Assembly: GCA_030748735.1 (NCBI GenBank)
Contig: JASMLK010000077.1
Location: 1 to 38,384 of the forward strand
Origin: Myxococcota bacterium
GTDB lineage: Bacteria > Myxococcota_A > UBA9160 > UBA4427
Direction of reading: 5' to 3'
Length of the DNA: 38,384 bases
A program made the translations under genes and the position numbers. Below are positions 1 to 8,290 of the stretch, piece by piece; within the stretch, counting starts at the first letter, position 1; each line of letters opens with the position of its first letter. The notes under the pieces are model-generated. The model saw only the letters and a list, made by a program, of their open reading frames with translations. It ran no database searches and was not told where the DNA came from.

Positions 1-2
1 CC

Positions 3-518
3 GATCCCAACAAGGGGATCCGCAGCTTGATCGAAGCCATCGGTCAGACCGAAGCGCCGACGCGGCTTACGCTGATCGACAACGACCATCCCGACAACGA
101 AGTCTTCAAGTGGGCGCGGGCGGCGGGGATCGAACACCGCATCGAAGTCACGGGACGCGTTCCCCAGGAGGAGCTGATCCGCCACTACCGCAGCGCATCC
201 ATCGTTGCGGTGCCTTCGCGCTACGAGGGCTTCGGTCTTCCCGCGGTGGAGGCGATGGCGTGCGGAACACCCGTCGTGGCCTGCCAGGCGGGCGCGCTTC
301 GCGAAGTGATGGAACAAGCCGGGGGCGGCATCACGGTACCCATCGACGACAGCAAGGCGCTCTCGAGCGGCATCCGCGAACTCATGGCCGACGCCGATCG
401 CCGCCGGGCGCTCGGTCAAACCGGGCGACGCAAAGTGTGCGATGTCTTCTCGTGGCCACGCATCGCGCGGCGCACCGCCGAGGTCTATGCCGAAGTGCTG
501 TCCGAACGGCGCGGCTGA
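3..518 (+). CDS. GT4-family glycosyltransferase, C-terminal part (5' end outside window)
   Basis: The reading frame is open from the first bases of the window, so the gene begins upstream; only the C-terminal GT-B Rossmann domain is present. The visible motif EGFGLPAVEAMACGTPVVA (about 220-280) is the EX7E nucleotide-sugar binding segment of GT4 retaining glycosyltransferases, preceded by the usual 'Y.sasi.avPSryE' stretch and followed by GALREVMEQAGGG. Such enzymes transfer sugars from nucleotide donors to lipid-linked or surface polysaccharide acceptors at the cytoplasmic face of the inner membrane. The acceptor cannot be inferred. The 3' end overlaps the end of the convergent methyltransferase gene by 34 bases. 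Confidence 0.9.
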   Translation, partial: DPNKGIRSLIEAIGQTEAPTRLTLIDNDHPDNEVFKWARAAGIEHRIEVTGRVPQEELIRHYRSASIVAVPSRYEGFGLPAVEAMACGTPVVACQAGALREVMEQAGGGITVPIDDSKALSSGIRELMADADRRRALGQTGRRKVCDVFSWPRIARRTAEVYAEVLSERRG

Positions 519-1291
519 CCGACGACCACGATCACGTCGGCGAGCACGGGCGCGAGGCGCGCAAAGGCATCCATCCCGCGCACACACGCACCCGCGACGA
601 ACTGCGGTAGCCACCCCAGGAAGTCGGCCCAGCCGGGCATGCCCCACCCCATCGAAAGGCCCCTGAATTCGTTCAAGATCAGGTGCCGACTCGCCTGCTC
701 GCGAATCAAGTCGACCTCGTAGCGCGTGAAGTGATCGCTCGGCGCGTCGTAACCGCGGCGTTCACGCATGGGATCCCGGCCCAGGATATCCTGGCGAAAG
801 TCGTCGACCGCGCGACCGACGCGACAACTCAGCGATTCGAAGTTGGCGATCGCAAGCACCACGCGACCCTTGGTGGAAGTCACACGCGCCATCTCGGCGA
901 TCGCGGCTTCGGGCGTATCGAAGTGGTCCATCGCCCCCTTGCAGATACAGGCGTCGAACGAACCCGTCGCGAACGGCAGGCGATCGGACCAGCACTGCAC
1001 CCACGACGGCAGGTCGATCTTCTGCTCGCGCTGCTTTTCCTCGGCGAACAGCCGCGCCATCCCGATCATGCGTTGGGACGGTTCGGCACCGACCGCGGTC
1101 GCGCCGCGCACCGCCATGGCGATCGTGTCCTGTCCCACGCCGCTCGCCACGTCGAGGATGCGACGACCGGGCCCGGGAAGCGCGGCATCGATCGTCGCCT
1201 GGGTCATGCGATCGAACAGGAATTCGCTGTCGCGCGACATCGAGGTGGGGATGACGTCACTCATGTCTCGGTCGAGGTCGACTACGCGCAT
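485..1291 (-). CDS. Class I SAM-dependent methyltransferase
   Basis: About 268 residues. Motif I of Rossmann methyltransferases is clear (ILDVASGVGQD, about residues 45-55), followed by an acidic motif II region (AVGAEPS), a post-motif (FDACICKGAMDHF) and an 'ARVTSTKGRVVLAIANFES' strand, typical of the Methyltransf_11/25 type. The C-terminal third (GWGMPGWADFLGWLP) is not recognised. The substrate is unknown; the adjacent glycosyltransferase suggests a role in sugar or lipid modification, which is only context. I chose the ATG at 1291 because TAAGGTG lies just upstream; in-frame ATGs at 1312 and 1369 would lengthen it with a poorly conserved-looking leader. Confidence 0.82.
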   Translation of the reverse strand: MRVVDLDRDMSDVIPTSMSRDSEFLFDRMTQATIDAALPGPGRRILDVASGVGQDTIAMAVRGATAVGAEPSQRMIGMARLFAEEKQREQKIDLPSWVQCWSDRLPFATGSFDACICKGAMDHFDTPEAAIAEMARVTSTKGRVVLAIANFESLSCRVGRAVDDFRQDILGRDPMRERRGYDAPSDHFTRYEVDLIREQASRHLILNEFRGLSMGWGMPGWADFLGWLPQFVAGACVRGMDAFARLAPVLADVIVVVGQPRRSDSTSA

Positions 1292-1545
1292 GGCGCGCAC
1301 CTTAGCAGCCATCCCCGCGCCCTCGGAGACGCCGAACGAAACCGAGCAGGTTGCGGGGGCGTCGGACAAACTCGTGAGGCAACTTCACGGACGTCGTGGA
1401 AGGGCCGGGAGACCCGCCGCGCAACGGCCGGCATCGGCTTCGCGCTCGGGTACCGACATCCTGCCATGACGCGGACTTGGCTCCCTTGTTGCCGAAATTG
1501 CCGGTCGCACAGACCACCGGGCGCGATACCTTGGATGACAATCCG

Positions 1546-2838
1546 ATGACCGACGAACCCCACCCGACACCGCCCGAGGCCGATCGACCGCCGCAGCAAC
1601 CTGCGCCGCGTGCGCCCGCTCCCGCGTCGGACGACGGCGTACTCCAGCGGCTCTACTCCTTCCGCTTCACCTTCGGCGCGATCGCGGTCTTCATTCTTCT
1701 ATATACGCTCACGATCCAGAGCCTCGAGCGCTCGCTTCAGCATTACTTCGACGAGATGGTCGAGGCGGCCATGAACATCACAGAGCTCGATGTTCCCGTC
1801 GCCTACCAGATCCAGTTCAGGGTGGACGGCCACACGAAGAACTCGCTGTGGACGTCGATCGGCGGTGTGACCGTTTCGTCCATGATCCTCGCTCGCGACG
1901 GGGCCACGGTGCTCTACGTTGCCGGTCGTCCACCCGGCCCCGCGCCCGCGCGCATTTCCCGAAGCCAGGTGATCGGCCAGGCAGAACGCCTGCTCCCCGC
2001 CAGTGCCTTCACCAACGTGTCCATCCCGCATACGTCGCTGGTCGCGATGTCGATCCTCGTCTTCTATGCGCTCATTACCCTGCAGGTACTCTGGATTCGC
2101 AACGTGCGCACCAGTCGTCGTCAGCGCAAGCTTCTCGAACGTGCGCGTGCCGGGCGAGAAACCTCGGAGGCTCGCTCCCAGCAGATCCAGCGTGAGCTCG
2201 AAGAGATGCGTCACCAACTCCTGAGCGTCGAACCCTCCGAACCCGAACACGTAAGCGAAGTGAACGAACTGCGCGAAGAGCGCAAGGGGCTCGAGGCGCG
2301 GCTCGTTTCTCTCGAAGCGCGCGAACTCGAACTACGCGAATCCGCGTCGCGCACGACCGAACTCAGCCAGGAGATTTCGGCGCTCGAGGATCTACTCGAA
2401 GAAGCGAGTGACGACCTTGCTGCACGCGACACCGAGATCACCGACCTGCAGAAGAGCCTGCGGCGTGCGGCCAAGGGGGCCGGATCGGGACAGAGCGGTC
2501 GTCAACGCGAACCCGAAGTCCTGGCTCGTCGTTTATCCACGCTCTATCCCAACGTCGAGGTCGACGATCGCGCGCTGCAGGACATCGTGGCCCTGCGCGA
2601 CGAAACCATGAAGCTCAAGTGCGAAGAGAAACTCAAGCGCTTGAACGACGAAGCGGACAACATGGCCGTGCGACGCAAAGTGGGCGGCCTGCCACCCCAT
2701 CTCACCATCTTCGAGATCGGCTTCGCGGGCAAGGGACGCCTCTACTACACCAAGGGGCAGACGCGTCGCTTTCGCGTGCTCAACGTGGGGGCCAAGAACA
2801 CGCAGAACGCGGCCATCGAGTATCTGCGTAAGCTCTAG
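1546..2838 (+). CDS. Two-TM coiled-coil protein with RelE/HigB-like C-terminal domain
   Basis: About 430 residues. Order seen: Pro-rich cytoplasmic N-terminus (1-35), transmembrane segment (about 44-62, FGAIAVFILLYTL), an extracytoplasmic segment of about 100 residues, a second transmembrane segment (about 165-183, VAMSILVFYALITLQVLWI), then a long Glu/Arg/Leu-rich coiled coil (about 190-315). The last 100 residues form a separate globular domain whose end (GRLYYTKGQTRRFRVLNVG, then KNTQ and YLRKL) resembles the C-terminal half of RelE/HigB-fold proteins; that is inference. The topology recalls envelope sensors or scaffolds. The ATG at 1546 was preferred over an in-frame start at 1396 because the added 50 residues look non-coding. 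It converges with the receiver gene, 9 bases away. Confidence 0.72.
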   Translation: MTDEPHPTPPEADRPPQQPAPRAPAPASDDGVLQRLYSFRFTFGAIAVFILLYTLTIQSLERSLQHYFDEMVEAAMNITELDVPVAYQIQFRVDGHTKNSLWTSIGGVTVSSMILARDGATVLYVAGRPPGPAPARISRSQVIGQAERLLPASAFTNVSIPHTSLVAMSILVFYALITLQVLWIRNVRTSRRQRKLLERARAGRETSEARSQQIQRELEEMRHQLLSVEPSEPEHVSEVNELREERKGLEARLVSLEARELELRESASRTTELSQEISALEDLLEEASDDLAARDTEITDLQKSLRRAAKGAGSGQSGRQREPEVLARRLSTLYPNVEVDDRALQDIVALRDETMKLKCEEKLKRLNDEADNMAVRRKVGGLPPHLTIFEIGFAGKGRLYYTKGQTRRFRVLNVGAKNTQNAAIEYLRKL

Positions 2839-2847
2839 CGGCGCTAG

Positions 2848-3252
2848 CTAGTCGCTTCGAACCTGTGCCAGTGCCTTGCGAAGCGTTTCCTTCAGCTCCG
2901 CGTCTTCCCACGGCTTGGTGAGGGGTTCGGGAAGCCCCAGTCGATCGAGGTCTCGATCGAGCCGATCGTCGCCGCCACCGGTGATCAACAAGCGCGCGGC
3001 GCCGGGTTGCATACGCGCCACCTCACCAAGAAGTTGCACGCCCCGCATGCCGGGCATCATCTGGTCGCACAACACGAGGTCGATGCGACGTTGGTCGAGC
3101 CAATCGAGAGCCGCCACGGGCCCCTGGGCGAGCAACAGCTCATAGCCTTCGTGACGCAGGCTCCTTCGCATGGCCGACAGGATGTGGGGTTCGTCGTCGA
3201 CGATCAGCAGTGTCGCCGCTTCTTCCTGAGTCGTGAACATGGGACCGGCCAT
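2848..3252 (-). CDS. Stand-alone CheY-like response regulator receiver
   Basis: 134 residues, only a receiver domain. The acidic pair is D19/D20 (LLIVDDEPH), the phospho-acceptor is D63 (LCDQMMPGM), the switch threonine is T91 (LLITGGG) and the conserved lysine is K113 (LTKPWED), so all catalytic residues of the family are present. There is no output domain, so signalling must go through protein contacts or phosphotransfer. The ATG at 3252 directly follows the TGA of the upstream histidine kinase with no gap, which indicates translational coupling and that the two form a cognate pair. Confidence 0.9.
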   Translation of the reverse strand: MAGPMFTTQEEAATLLIVDDEPHILSAMRRSLRHEGYELLLAQGPVAALDWLDQRRIDLVLCDQMMPGMRGVQLLGEVARMQPGAARLLITGGGDDRLDRDLDRLGLPEPLTKPWEDAELKETLRKALAQVRSD

Positions 3253-5319
3253 TCAGCGGGCTCCCTCATCGGGCGTCGGTTGCGGCGCGCCACCGACCAC
3301 CGCTTCGTCCGTATTCGTCTGGTTGGGCAGGAAGACTTCGAAGCTCGTGCCGATGCCCGGCTCGCTCGCCGCTCGGATCTCGCCTCGGTGTCGTTCCACG
3401 ATGCCGTATGAGGTCGAAAGGCCGAGTCCGGTTCCCGAACCCACGTCCTTCGTCGTAAAGAAGGGATCGAAGATGCGCGCCTGCACTTCCGGTGGGATGC
3501 CGACGCCGTTGTCGCGGATCTCGATCCACACGCCACCGTCACGTGCGCGTGTGCGAACGCGAACCTCACCCGGCACGTCACAGTCAGCCCCTCGCTCCAC
3601 GATCGCCTGACACGCGTTCAGCAACAGGTTCATCACGACCTGCTTGATCTGCATCGGGCGACAACGCAGGCGCGGCACTTCACCGTAGTCGCGCACGAGG
3701 GTCACGGCGTGGCGCGACATCGTCCACACGATGTTGGCTGTCGAATCGATGCACTCGTTGATGTCGGCCAATGCGCTGCGGTCGTTGTCGGCGCGAGAAA
3801 AGCCGCGCAGATCGCGCACGATGTGGCGAATGCGCTCGGTCCCTTCCTGCGATTCTTCGACGGCCTTGCGAAGGTCGCCCCGCAAGTAGTCGAGGGCGAT
3901 CTTTTCGGCGACGCCTTGCAGGGACTGCGACGCTTCGGCGACCGCCGCCGCGTCACCACCGCCAGCAATCACCTGCTGCAGCGCCTCGACGCCGTCGAAC
4001 ACACCCTCGAGGTCCTGCAGGTATTCACCCAGCTGAAACAAGTTGGCGTGAATGAAACCGACGGGGTTGTTGATTTCGTGAGCGACGCCCGCGGCCAGCT
4101 GACCGATCGACGCCATCTTCTCGTTCTGTACGACCTGTCGCTCGAGTTGCTTGATCTCGCTGAGATCCTGGAACACCGCCACGGCGCCGCGCGTGCGTCC
4201 GGGGGCGTCGCGAAGCGGGCTGCACGAAACCCCCACGGGCACCGCGCACCCATCCCGCGCGACGAGGGCACATTCGGCACCCTGCACGCGCTCGCCCGTT
4301 TCGAGGGCGCGCGTGAGCAGCGACAGCCCCGTGTCTTCCGGGGCGAAGCAGTCGGCGATTGCGAGCCCGACGAGTTCGCCCGGTGAACGACCGAGCAGGC
4401 GCTCTGCCATCGGGTTTGCGAATTGGATCCGCGCATCGGGCCCCACGACCACGAGGGCGCTGTTCATGTTCTGGATCAGGTTGGCGTTGTAGCGCTGGAG
4501 TTCGTCGATGCGCTCGGCTTGCCGCTCGCTCGCGGTGACTTCATTCAGCACGAGAAGCACTCGCCCCTCGACGTCGAGCTTCTGCGCCTGTACGTCGTAG
4601 GCGCGCGAAAGACGCTCGCCGTCGTAGAGTCGGGCCCTGCGCGCTTGCGGGGGATCGCCCCGCCTTGCCGACGCGACGAGATCGCCGAGTGCAGCGTCGC
4701 GGTAGAGCGCTTCGGGGCATACCTGGGAGAGCGCGCGGCCCTGCGCCTGCGACGGCGAGAGGGAAAACAAGCGAGAAGCTTCGGGGTTCACGCTCACCAC
4801 GGCGTCGTCTGCAGCGACCACGACGAGCGCGGCCGGCAGCCGGTTGACGATCGCGTCGTTGAGGCCCTCGAGCCATTCCACGTGCTTTTCGACGCGACCG
4901 CGTTCTCGTTCGGCCCGCCAGTCGCCGATCAGTTCGAGGGCGGCTTCGCACAACACGTCGGCGAAGTCCGGCCCGACGCAGACGCATTGGTCGGCGCCCG
5001 CGCGAAAGCAACGCAAAGCCAGTTCGTCGTCGGCGCGAGGCAACACGACGAGAAGCGGCGGCCCAAAGCCCGCGAGTCGATCGAGTTGGCGCAACACCGC
5101 GGCTTGCGGCCCGAAGCCACCGTCGATCACCAACAGGTCGAGACGGTCCGGTACGAAATCCTTGGCGAGGTCTTCGTGGGGCGACCGCGATTCGATCTCG
5201 ACGCCATCACCAATGCGTCCGAGAACACGCTCGAACTCGCTCGCACTCGCGGCACGCGATTCATCGGCTTCGCCGACGACGAGTATGCGCACGGCTTCGA
5301 CATGCGGGTGCGCGGCCAT
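3253..5319 (-). CDS. PAS-containing sensor histidine kinase with N-terminal pseudo-receiver
   Basis: 688 residues, no clear membrane segment, so probably cytoplasmic. Residues about 8-130 look like a receiver fold (ILVVGEADES ... LLVIDGGFG ... LLVVLPRAD) but the acidic pair and the conserved lysine are missing. Two PAS domains follow (about 155-265 and 270-385; the second contains 'NPMAERLLGRSPGELVG'). The dimerisation/phospho-acceptor helix has H414 (GVAHEINNPVGF), typical of NtrB/ZraS-like kinases, and an insert precedes the HATPase domain with N box (NLLLNACQA), G1 (IRDNGVGIPP), F box (FDPFFTTKD) and G2 (GSGTGLGLS). It forms an operon with the downstream receiver and is divergent from the sigma-54 regulator gene, so it could phosphorylate either. 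Confidence 0.92.
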   Translation of the reverse strand: MAAHPHVEAVRILVVGEADESRAASASEFERVLGRIGDGVEIESRSPHEDLAKDFVPDRLDLLVIDGGFGPQAAVLRQLDRLAGFGPPLLVVLPRADDELALRCFRAGADQCVCVGPDFADVLCEAALELIGDWRAERERGRVEKHVEWLEGLNDAIVNRLPAALVVVAADDAVVSVNPEASRLFSLSPSQAQGRALSQVCPEALYRDAALGDLVASARRGDPPQARRARLYDGERLSRAYDVQAQKLDVEGRVLLVLNEVTASERQAERIDELQRYNANLIQNMNSALVVVGPDARIQFANPMAERLLGRSPGELVGLAIADCFAPEDTGLSLLTRALETGERVQGAECALVARDGCAVPVGVSCSPLRDAPGRTRGAVAVFQDLSEIKQLERQVVQNEKMASIGQLAAGVAHEINNPVGFIHANLFQLGEYLQDLEGVFDGVEALQQVIAGGGDAAAVAEASQSLQGVAEKIALDYLRGDLRKAVEESQEGTERIRHIVRDLRGFSRADNDRSALADINECIDSTANIVWTMSRHAVTLVRDYGEVPRLRCRPMQIKQVVMNLLLNACQAIVERGADCDVPGEVRVRTRARDGGVWIEIRDNGVGIPPEVQARIFDPFFTTKDVGSGTGLGLSTSYGIVERHRGEIRAASEPGIGTSFEVFLPNQTNTDEAVVGGAPQPTPDEGAR

Positions 5320-5543
5320 CGCGATCCCCCGAGAGAAAGGAACATTGTGATCGATCGGCCCGGCGGCTCCTTGCTGCCAACCGATCCGGTCGTGCTCCGG
5401 GGGGGCGGGGAGGACGCGAATCTACCGGATCGAAAGCGGGCTGCAATTCGAAGCGACGCGGTTTCACTCCAATCGCCTGTTCGTTTTCGCCCCGACCAGC
5501 GGCTTTCGATCTGAATGGAACGCAGTCGGGACACGCCCCCGGG

Positions 5544-5572
5544 TTGATGCTGCGCAACATGGGCTCTAGACT
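5544..5572 (+). promoter_or_regulatory. Candidate sigma-70-type promoter of the sigma-54 regulator gene
   Basis: TTGATG and TAGACT are spaced by exactly 17 bases (each 4 of 6 matches to consensus). Transcription would start near 5579, about 30 bases before the proposed CTG start codon at 5609. It lies in the 289-base divergent gap between the kinase and regulator genes. This is a weak match in a high-GC genome, so only tentative. Confidence 0.35.
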
Positions 5573-5597
5573 TGTCGGCCGCCCCCCTCCGCATGTC

Positions 5598-5611
5598 GGA
5601 GAATCGTCCTG
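5598..5611 (+). promoter_or_regulatory. Ribosome binding site fixing a CTG start
   Basis: GGAG at 5598-5601 is followed after seven bases by CTG at 5609. No ATG, GTG or TTG occurs in frame between the upstream stop TAG (5567) and the conserved receiver residues, so this Shine-Dalgarno sequence is the main argument for a CTG start. Confidence 0.6.
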
Positions 5612-7000
5612 CGTAAGTCCCACGTACTCGTTGTCGACGATGAGGAACTCTATCGGCGGGCGCTCGAGCGGATCCTTGCTCGCGTCGGCCACCATGTCTT
5701 GATGGCGCGCGACGCCACCGAAGCCATGGCCATCGTGTCTTCACAGCCGGTTGATCTGGTGCTGTGTGACATCAAGATGCCCGGCATCAATGGGCTCGAA
5801 CTCGTGCGTCAGATCCATGACGTCGAACCCGACCTGCCCTGCATCGTGATCACCGGCTACGGCTCGCCGGAGAGTTCGATCGAAGCGCTGCGGGCCGGCG
5901 CGTTCTGGTACCTCGAGAAACCCTTCGAGCAGGAGCGTCTCGACGTCATCCGCCGGCTCGTCGAACAAGCCATCGAACACGGACGCCTCAAAGCAGAAAA
6001 CCGTGCGCTGCAAACCCAACTCCGCACCAAGTACAAGTTCGACAACATCGTGGGCAAGAGCCAGGCCCTGCAGGAAGTGCTGTCCATCGTCGAACGCGTG
6101 GCGAATACAGACAGCACAGTGCTCATTACGGGCGAATCGGGCACCGGCAAGGAACTCATCGCGCGCGCCCTGCACTACAACAGCGCGCGTGCCGATCGCA
6201 TGCTCGTCACCGTCAACTGCGGCGCGATCCCCGAAGAACTGCTCGAAAGCGAGCTCTTCGGCCACGTAAAGGGCGCGTTCACGCATGCGGTGCATTCGCG
6301 CGAAGGTCGCTTCGCCCTGGCCGACGGGGGCACGATCTTCCTCGACGAGATCGGCGACATGAGCCCCAACCTCCAGGTGAAGCTCCTGCGCGCATTGCAG
6401 GAACGCACCTTCGAGCCCGTGGGTTCGTCCAAGACGGTGAAGGTCGACGTGCGCGTGATCGCCGCGACGAACCAGAACCTCGAAGGCCTGATCGCACAGA
6501 AGCAGTTCCGCGAGGACCTCTACTACCGTCTCAACGTGCTGCCCATCGAATCGCCGCCACTGCGCGACCGCACCGACGACATCCCGCTGCTCGTTCACCA
6601 CTTCGTCGACATCTCGAACAACGAACGAGGCACACGGATCGACGGGATCAGCGAAGACGCCATGAAGCTGCTGATGAACTACCCGTGGCCTGGCAACGTG
6701 CGCGAACTCGAAAACCTGATGGAACGCGTGACCGTGCTGCGGCACGAGGGTGAGATCCACGCCGACGACCTGCCCACGCAGTTCCACCAACCGCGCGAGC
6801 GCTCGCCCTTCCGGCCCCAGGTTTCGGAGGAAGGCATCTCGTTCAACGAGGTGGTGGGCGAACTCGAGACGGATCTCATCCTGCAAGCTCTCGAGCAGAC
6901 CCACTGGAACAAGAATCGCGCAGCGCAGCTTCTCGGACTCAATCGCACGACATTGCTCGAGAAGATCAAGAAAAAGGGCCTCGAGCCGCGATCCTCTTGA
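5609..7000 (+). CDS. NtrC-family sigma-54-dependent response regulator
   Basis: 463 residues if translation starts at the CTG at 5609. Receiver domain: D10/D11 (VLVVDDEE), phospho-acceptor D54 (LCDIKMPG), lysine in YLEKPFE. AAA+ domain: Walker A GESGTGKE, Walker B GGTIFLDEIGD, arginine-finger region and 'NYPWPGNVRELENL'. The sigma-54 contact loop reads GAFTHA rather than GAFTGA. A Fis-type helix-turn-helix ends the protein (NKNRAAQLLGLNRTTLLEKI). The next in-frame start (TTG 5699) would delete the acidic pocket and first beta strand, so it is unlikely. Known role of the family: phosphorylation-controlled ATPase that remodels sigma-54 promoter complexes. A matching -24/-12 promoter stands 350 bases downstream, in front of the sigma factor gene. 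Confidence 0.93.
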   Translation: MRKSHVLVVDDEELYRRALERILARVGHHVLMARDATEAMAIVSSQPVDLVLCDIKMPGINGLELVRQIHDVEPDLPCIVITGYGSPESSIEALRAGAFWYLEKPFEQERLDVIRRLVEQAIEHGRLKAENRALQTQLRTKYKFDNIVGKSQALQEVLSIVERVANTDSTVLITGESGTGKELIARALHYNSARADRMLVTVNCGAIPEELLESELFGHVKGAFTHAVHSREGRFALADGGTIFLDEIGDMSPNLQVKLLRALQERTFEPVGSSKTVKVDVRVIAATNQNLEGLIAQKQFREDLYYRLNVLPIESPPLRDRTDDIPLLVHHFVDISNNERGTRIDGISEDAMKLLMNYPWPGNVRELENLMERVTVLRHEGEIHADDLPTQFHQPRERSPFRPQVSEEGISFNEVVGELETDLILQALEQTHWNKNRAAQLLGLNRTTLLEKIKKKGLEPRSS

Positions 7001-7356
7001 AGTTTTTGCTTGGCGATTCCGAAAATATGGGCAACAGCCAAGCCAAGAAGTGCGATCTGCACCACGCGCATCTCCAAGCTGCAATCGATCGCCTCCGCGA
7101 GTGACGAAAAGCGTCAATCGAACGACGAATTCGTGTTTCGCGATGTGCAACGGCGTCGAATCTTCGACGCAACTGCAGGGCGCTGAGCCGACATGCCGCC
7201 TTCGGTGGCACCTCAAAGTGAAGTCGGCCCACCCCACCCTCCTTGGCTGACTTGCGCCCAAATGATTGAAACTGCTTGTGAATTTCCGACCGCGTCTCGA
7301 AAGAGTGAAGAGACGGTCGAAAGTTCTCACAAGTTTTCGATCTGGCCTCTTCCACT
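7001..7356. other. Gene-free stretch between regulator and sigma factor promoter
   Basis: No frame here has convincing coding character. Visible features are an interrupted inverted repeat near 7013-7048 (GCTTGGC and GCCAAGC with a 22-base loop), which may end regulator transcription, and a slightly AT-richer stretch (7255-7345). The length is suitable for enhancer sites for an NtrC-type activator upstream of the -24/-12 promoter, but I could not identify a specific repeated operator. Confidence 0.4.
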
Positions 7357-7376
7357 TGGCATAGCCCGTGCTTTTA
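7357..7376 (+). promoter_or_regulatory. Sigma-54 (-24/-12) promoter of the sigma factor gene
   Basis: The sequence TTGGCATAGCCCGTGCTTTT has GG at 7359-7360 and GC at 7371-7372, exactly ten bases apart, with the TGGCA...TGCTT context of the sigma-54 consensus. Transcription would begin near 7383, leaving a 60-base leader before the start codon. A sigma-54 activator gene lies directly upstream, which strengthens the call. Confidence 0.72.
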
Positions 7377-7447
7377 CCCCGCGCGTACTCGCGGCGCAGC
7401 AGGGGTGACTGTCGCCGCAGCAAGTGAATCGCTGGCCAAGGAAGAAA

Positions 7448-8212
7448 ATGGAAGCTCTGCTCCGAGACGCAAAACAGAAGCACGATGAGATCCCGTCAGG
7501 CCTGAAAGAACAGATCGTCCTCGAACACACACCACTCATTCGATATATCGTCAATCGCATCGCAGTCCGACTGCCGTCGCATATCGACCTCGACGACCTC
7601 CACAACACGGGCGTCATCGGGTTGATGGATGCGATCGAAAAGTACGATCCCGACAAGAACTGCAAGTTCAAGACCTACGCGGAGTTCCGCATCAAGGGCG
7701 CCATCCTCGACCAGCTCCGATCCCTCGACTGGGTGCCGCGCAGCGTGCGCCAGAAGAGCCGCAAGCTCGAACGTGCCTACGGTGAAGTCGAGCAGCGCCT
7801 CGGGCGCTCCGCCACCGAAGACGAAGTGGCCGATTCGCTTGGCCTGCAGATCGACAAGTTCCACGATCTGCTCAACCAGGTGCGCGGCATTTCGCTGGTG
7901 AACCTCGAAGAGATTCGCGGCGGCGGGCAGGACGGTGACCGCTCCGGCAGCTTCGCGGACATCATCGAAGACATCAATTCGGAAGACCCGTTTGCTTCGC
8001 TCAAGCTGCTCGAGACCAAGCACGTCATCTCGGACACGATCGGCAGCCTGCCCGAAAAAGAACGGCTCGTGATCTCGCTCTACTACTACGAAGATCTCAA
8101 CATGAAGGAGATCGGGAACATCCTGGGCATCACGGAGTCGCGCGTCTGCCAGATCCACACCAAGGCAGTGCTTCGCTTACGCTCGAAGCTCAAGAGCACC
8201 GTCGATCGTTAG
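7448..8212 (+). CDS. fliA: RNA polymerase sigma factor of the FliA/WhiG (sigma-28) family
   Basis: 254 residues from the ATG at 7448, which has AAGGA five bases upstream (7438-7442); a GTG at 7424 would add eight residues. Region 2 is clear (HTPLIRYIVNRIA ... IDLDDLHNTGVIGLMDAI, then KFKTYAEFRIKGAILDQLR), the family signature RSLDWVPRSVR follows, then region 3 and the region 4 helix-turn-helix (MKEIGNILGITESRVCQIHTKA). Length and motifs match sigma-28 factors that direct late flagellar, chemotaxis or developmental genes. No flagellar gene is in the window, so the regulon is unknown and the symbol is by family only. It sits behind a -24/-12 promoter and a sigma-54 activator, as in class III flagellar cascades. 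A hairpin terminator follows. Confidence 0.88.
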   Translation: MEALLRDAKQKHDEIPSGLKEQIVLEHTPLIRYIVNRIAVRLPSHIDLDDLHNTGVIGLMDAIEKYDPDKNCKFKTYAEFRIKGAILDQLRSLDWVPRSVRQKSRKLERAYGEVEQRLGRSATEDEVADSLGLQIDKFHDLLNQVRGISLVNLEEIRGGGQDGDRSGSFADIIEDINSEDPFASLKLLETKHVISDTIGSLPEKERLVISLYYYEDLNMKEIGNILGITESRVCQIHTKAVLRLRSKLKSTVDR

Positions 8213-8235
8213 GCTCTACTGGAACCGCATTCGAT

Positions 8236-8280
8236 ACAACGAGGCCGCCGCGGGGAACTGCTGGCGGCCTTCGTTGTTTC
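8236..8280. terminator. Bidirectional hairpin terminator
   Basis: ACAACGAGGCCGCC (8236-8249) pairs with GGCGGCCTTCGTTGT (8263-8277) with a single bulged base and a 13-base loop, followed by TTT. It lies between the convergent sigma factor and phosphatase genes; the arm sequences also leave an ACAAC tract on the opposite strand, so it could serve both. Confidence 0.75.
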
Positions 8281-8290
8281 AGGTGCGGGC

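Noticed and set aside
5741..7483. A 580-codon open frame on the minus strand opposite the sigma-54 regulator
   Set aside because: It mirrors a gene with complete receiver, AAA+ and Fis motifs; the product lacks any motif and its openness follows from high-GC codon use.
8236..8280. Hairpin considered as a small RNA gene or riboswitch
   Set aside because: A simple stem between two convergent gene ends is best explained as a terminator.
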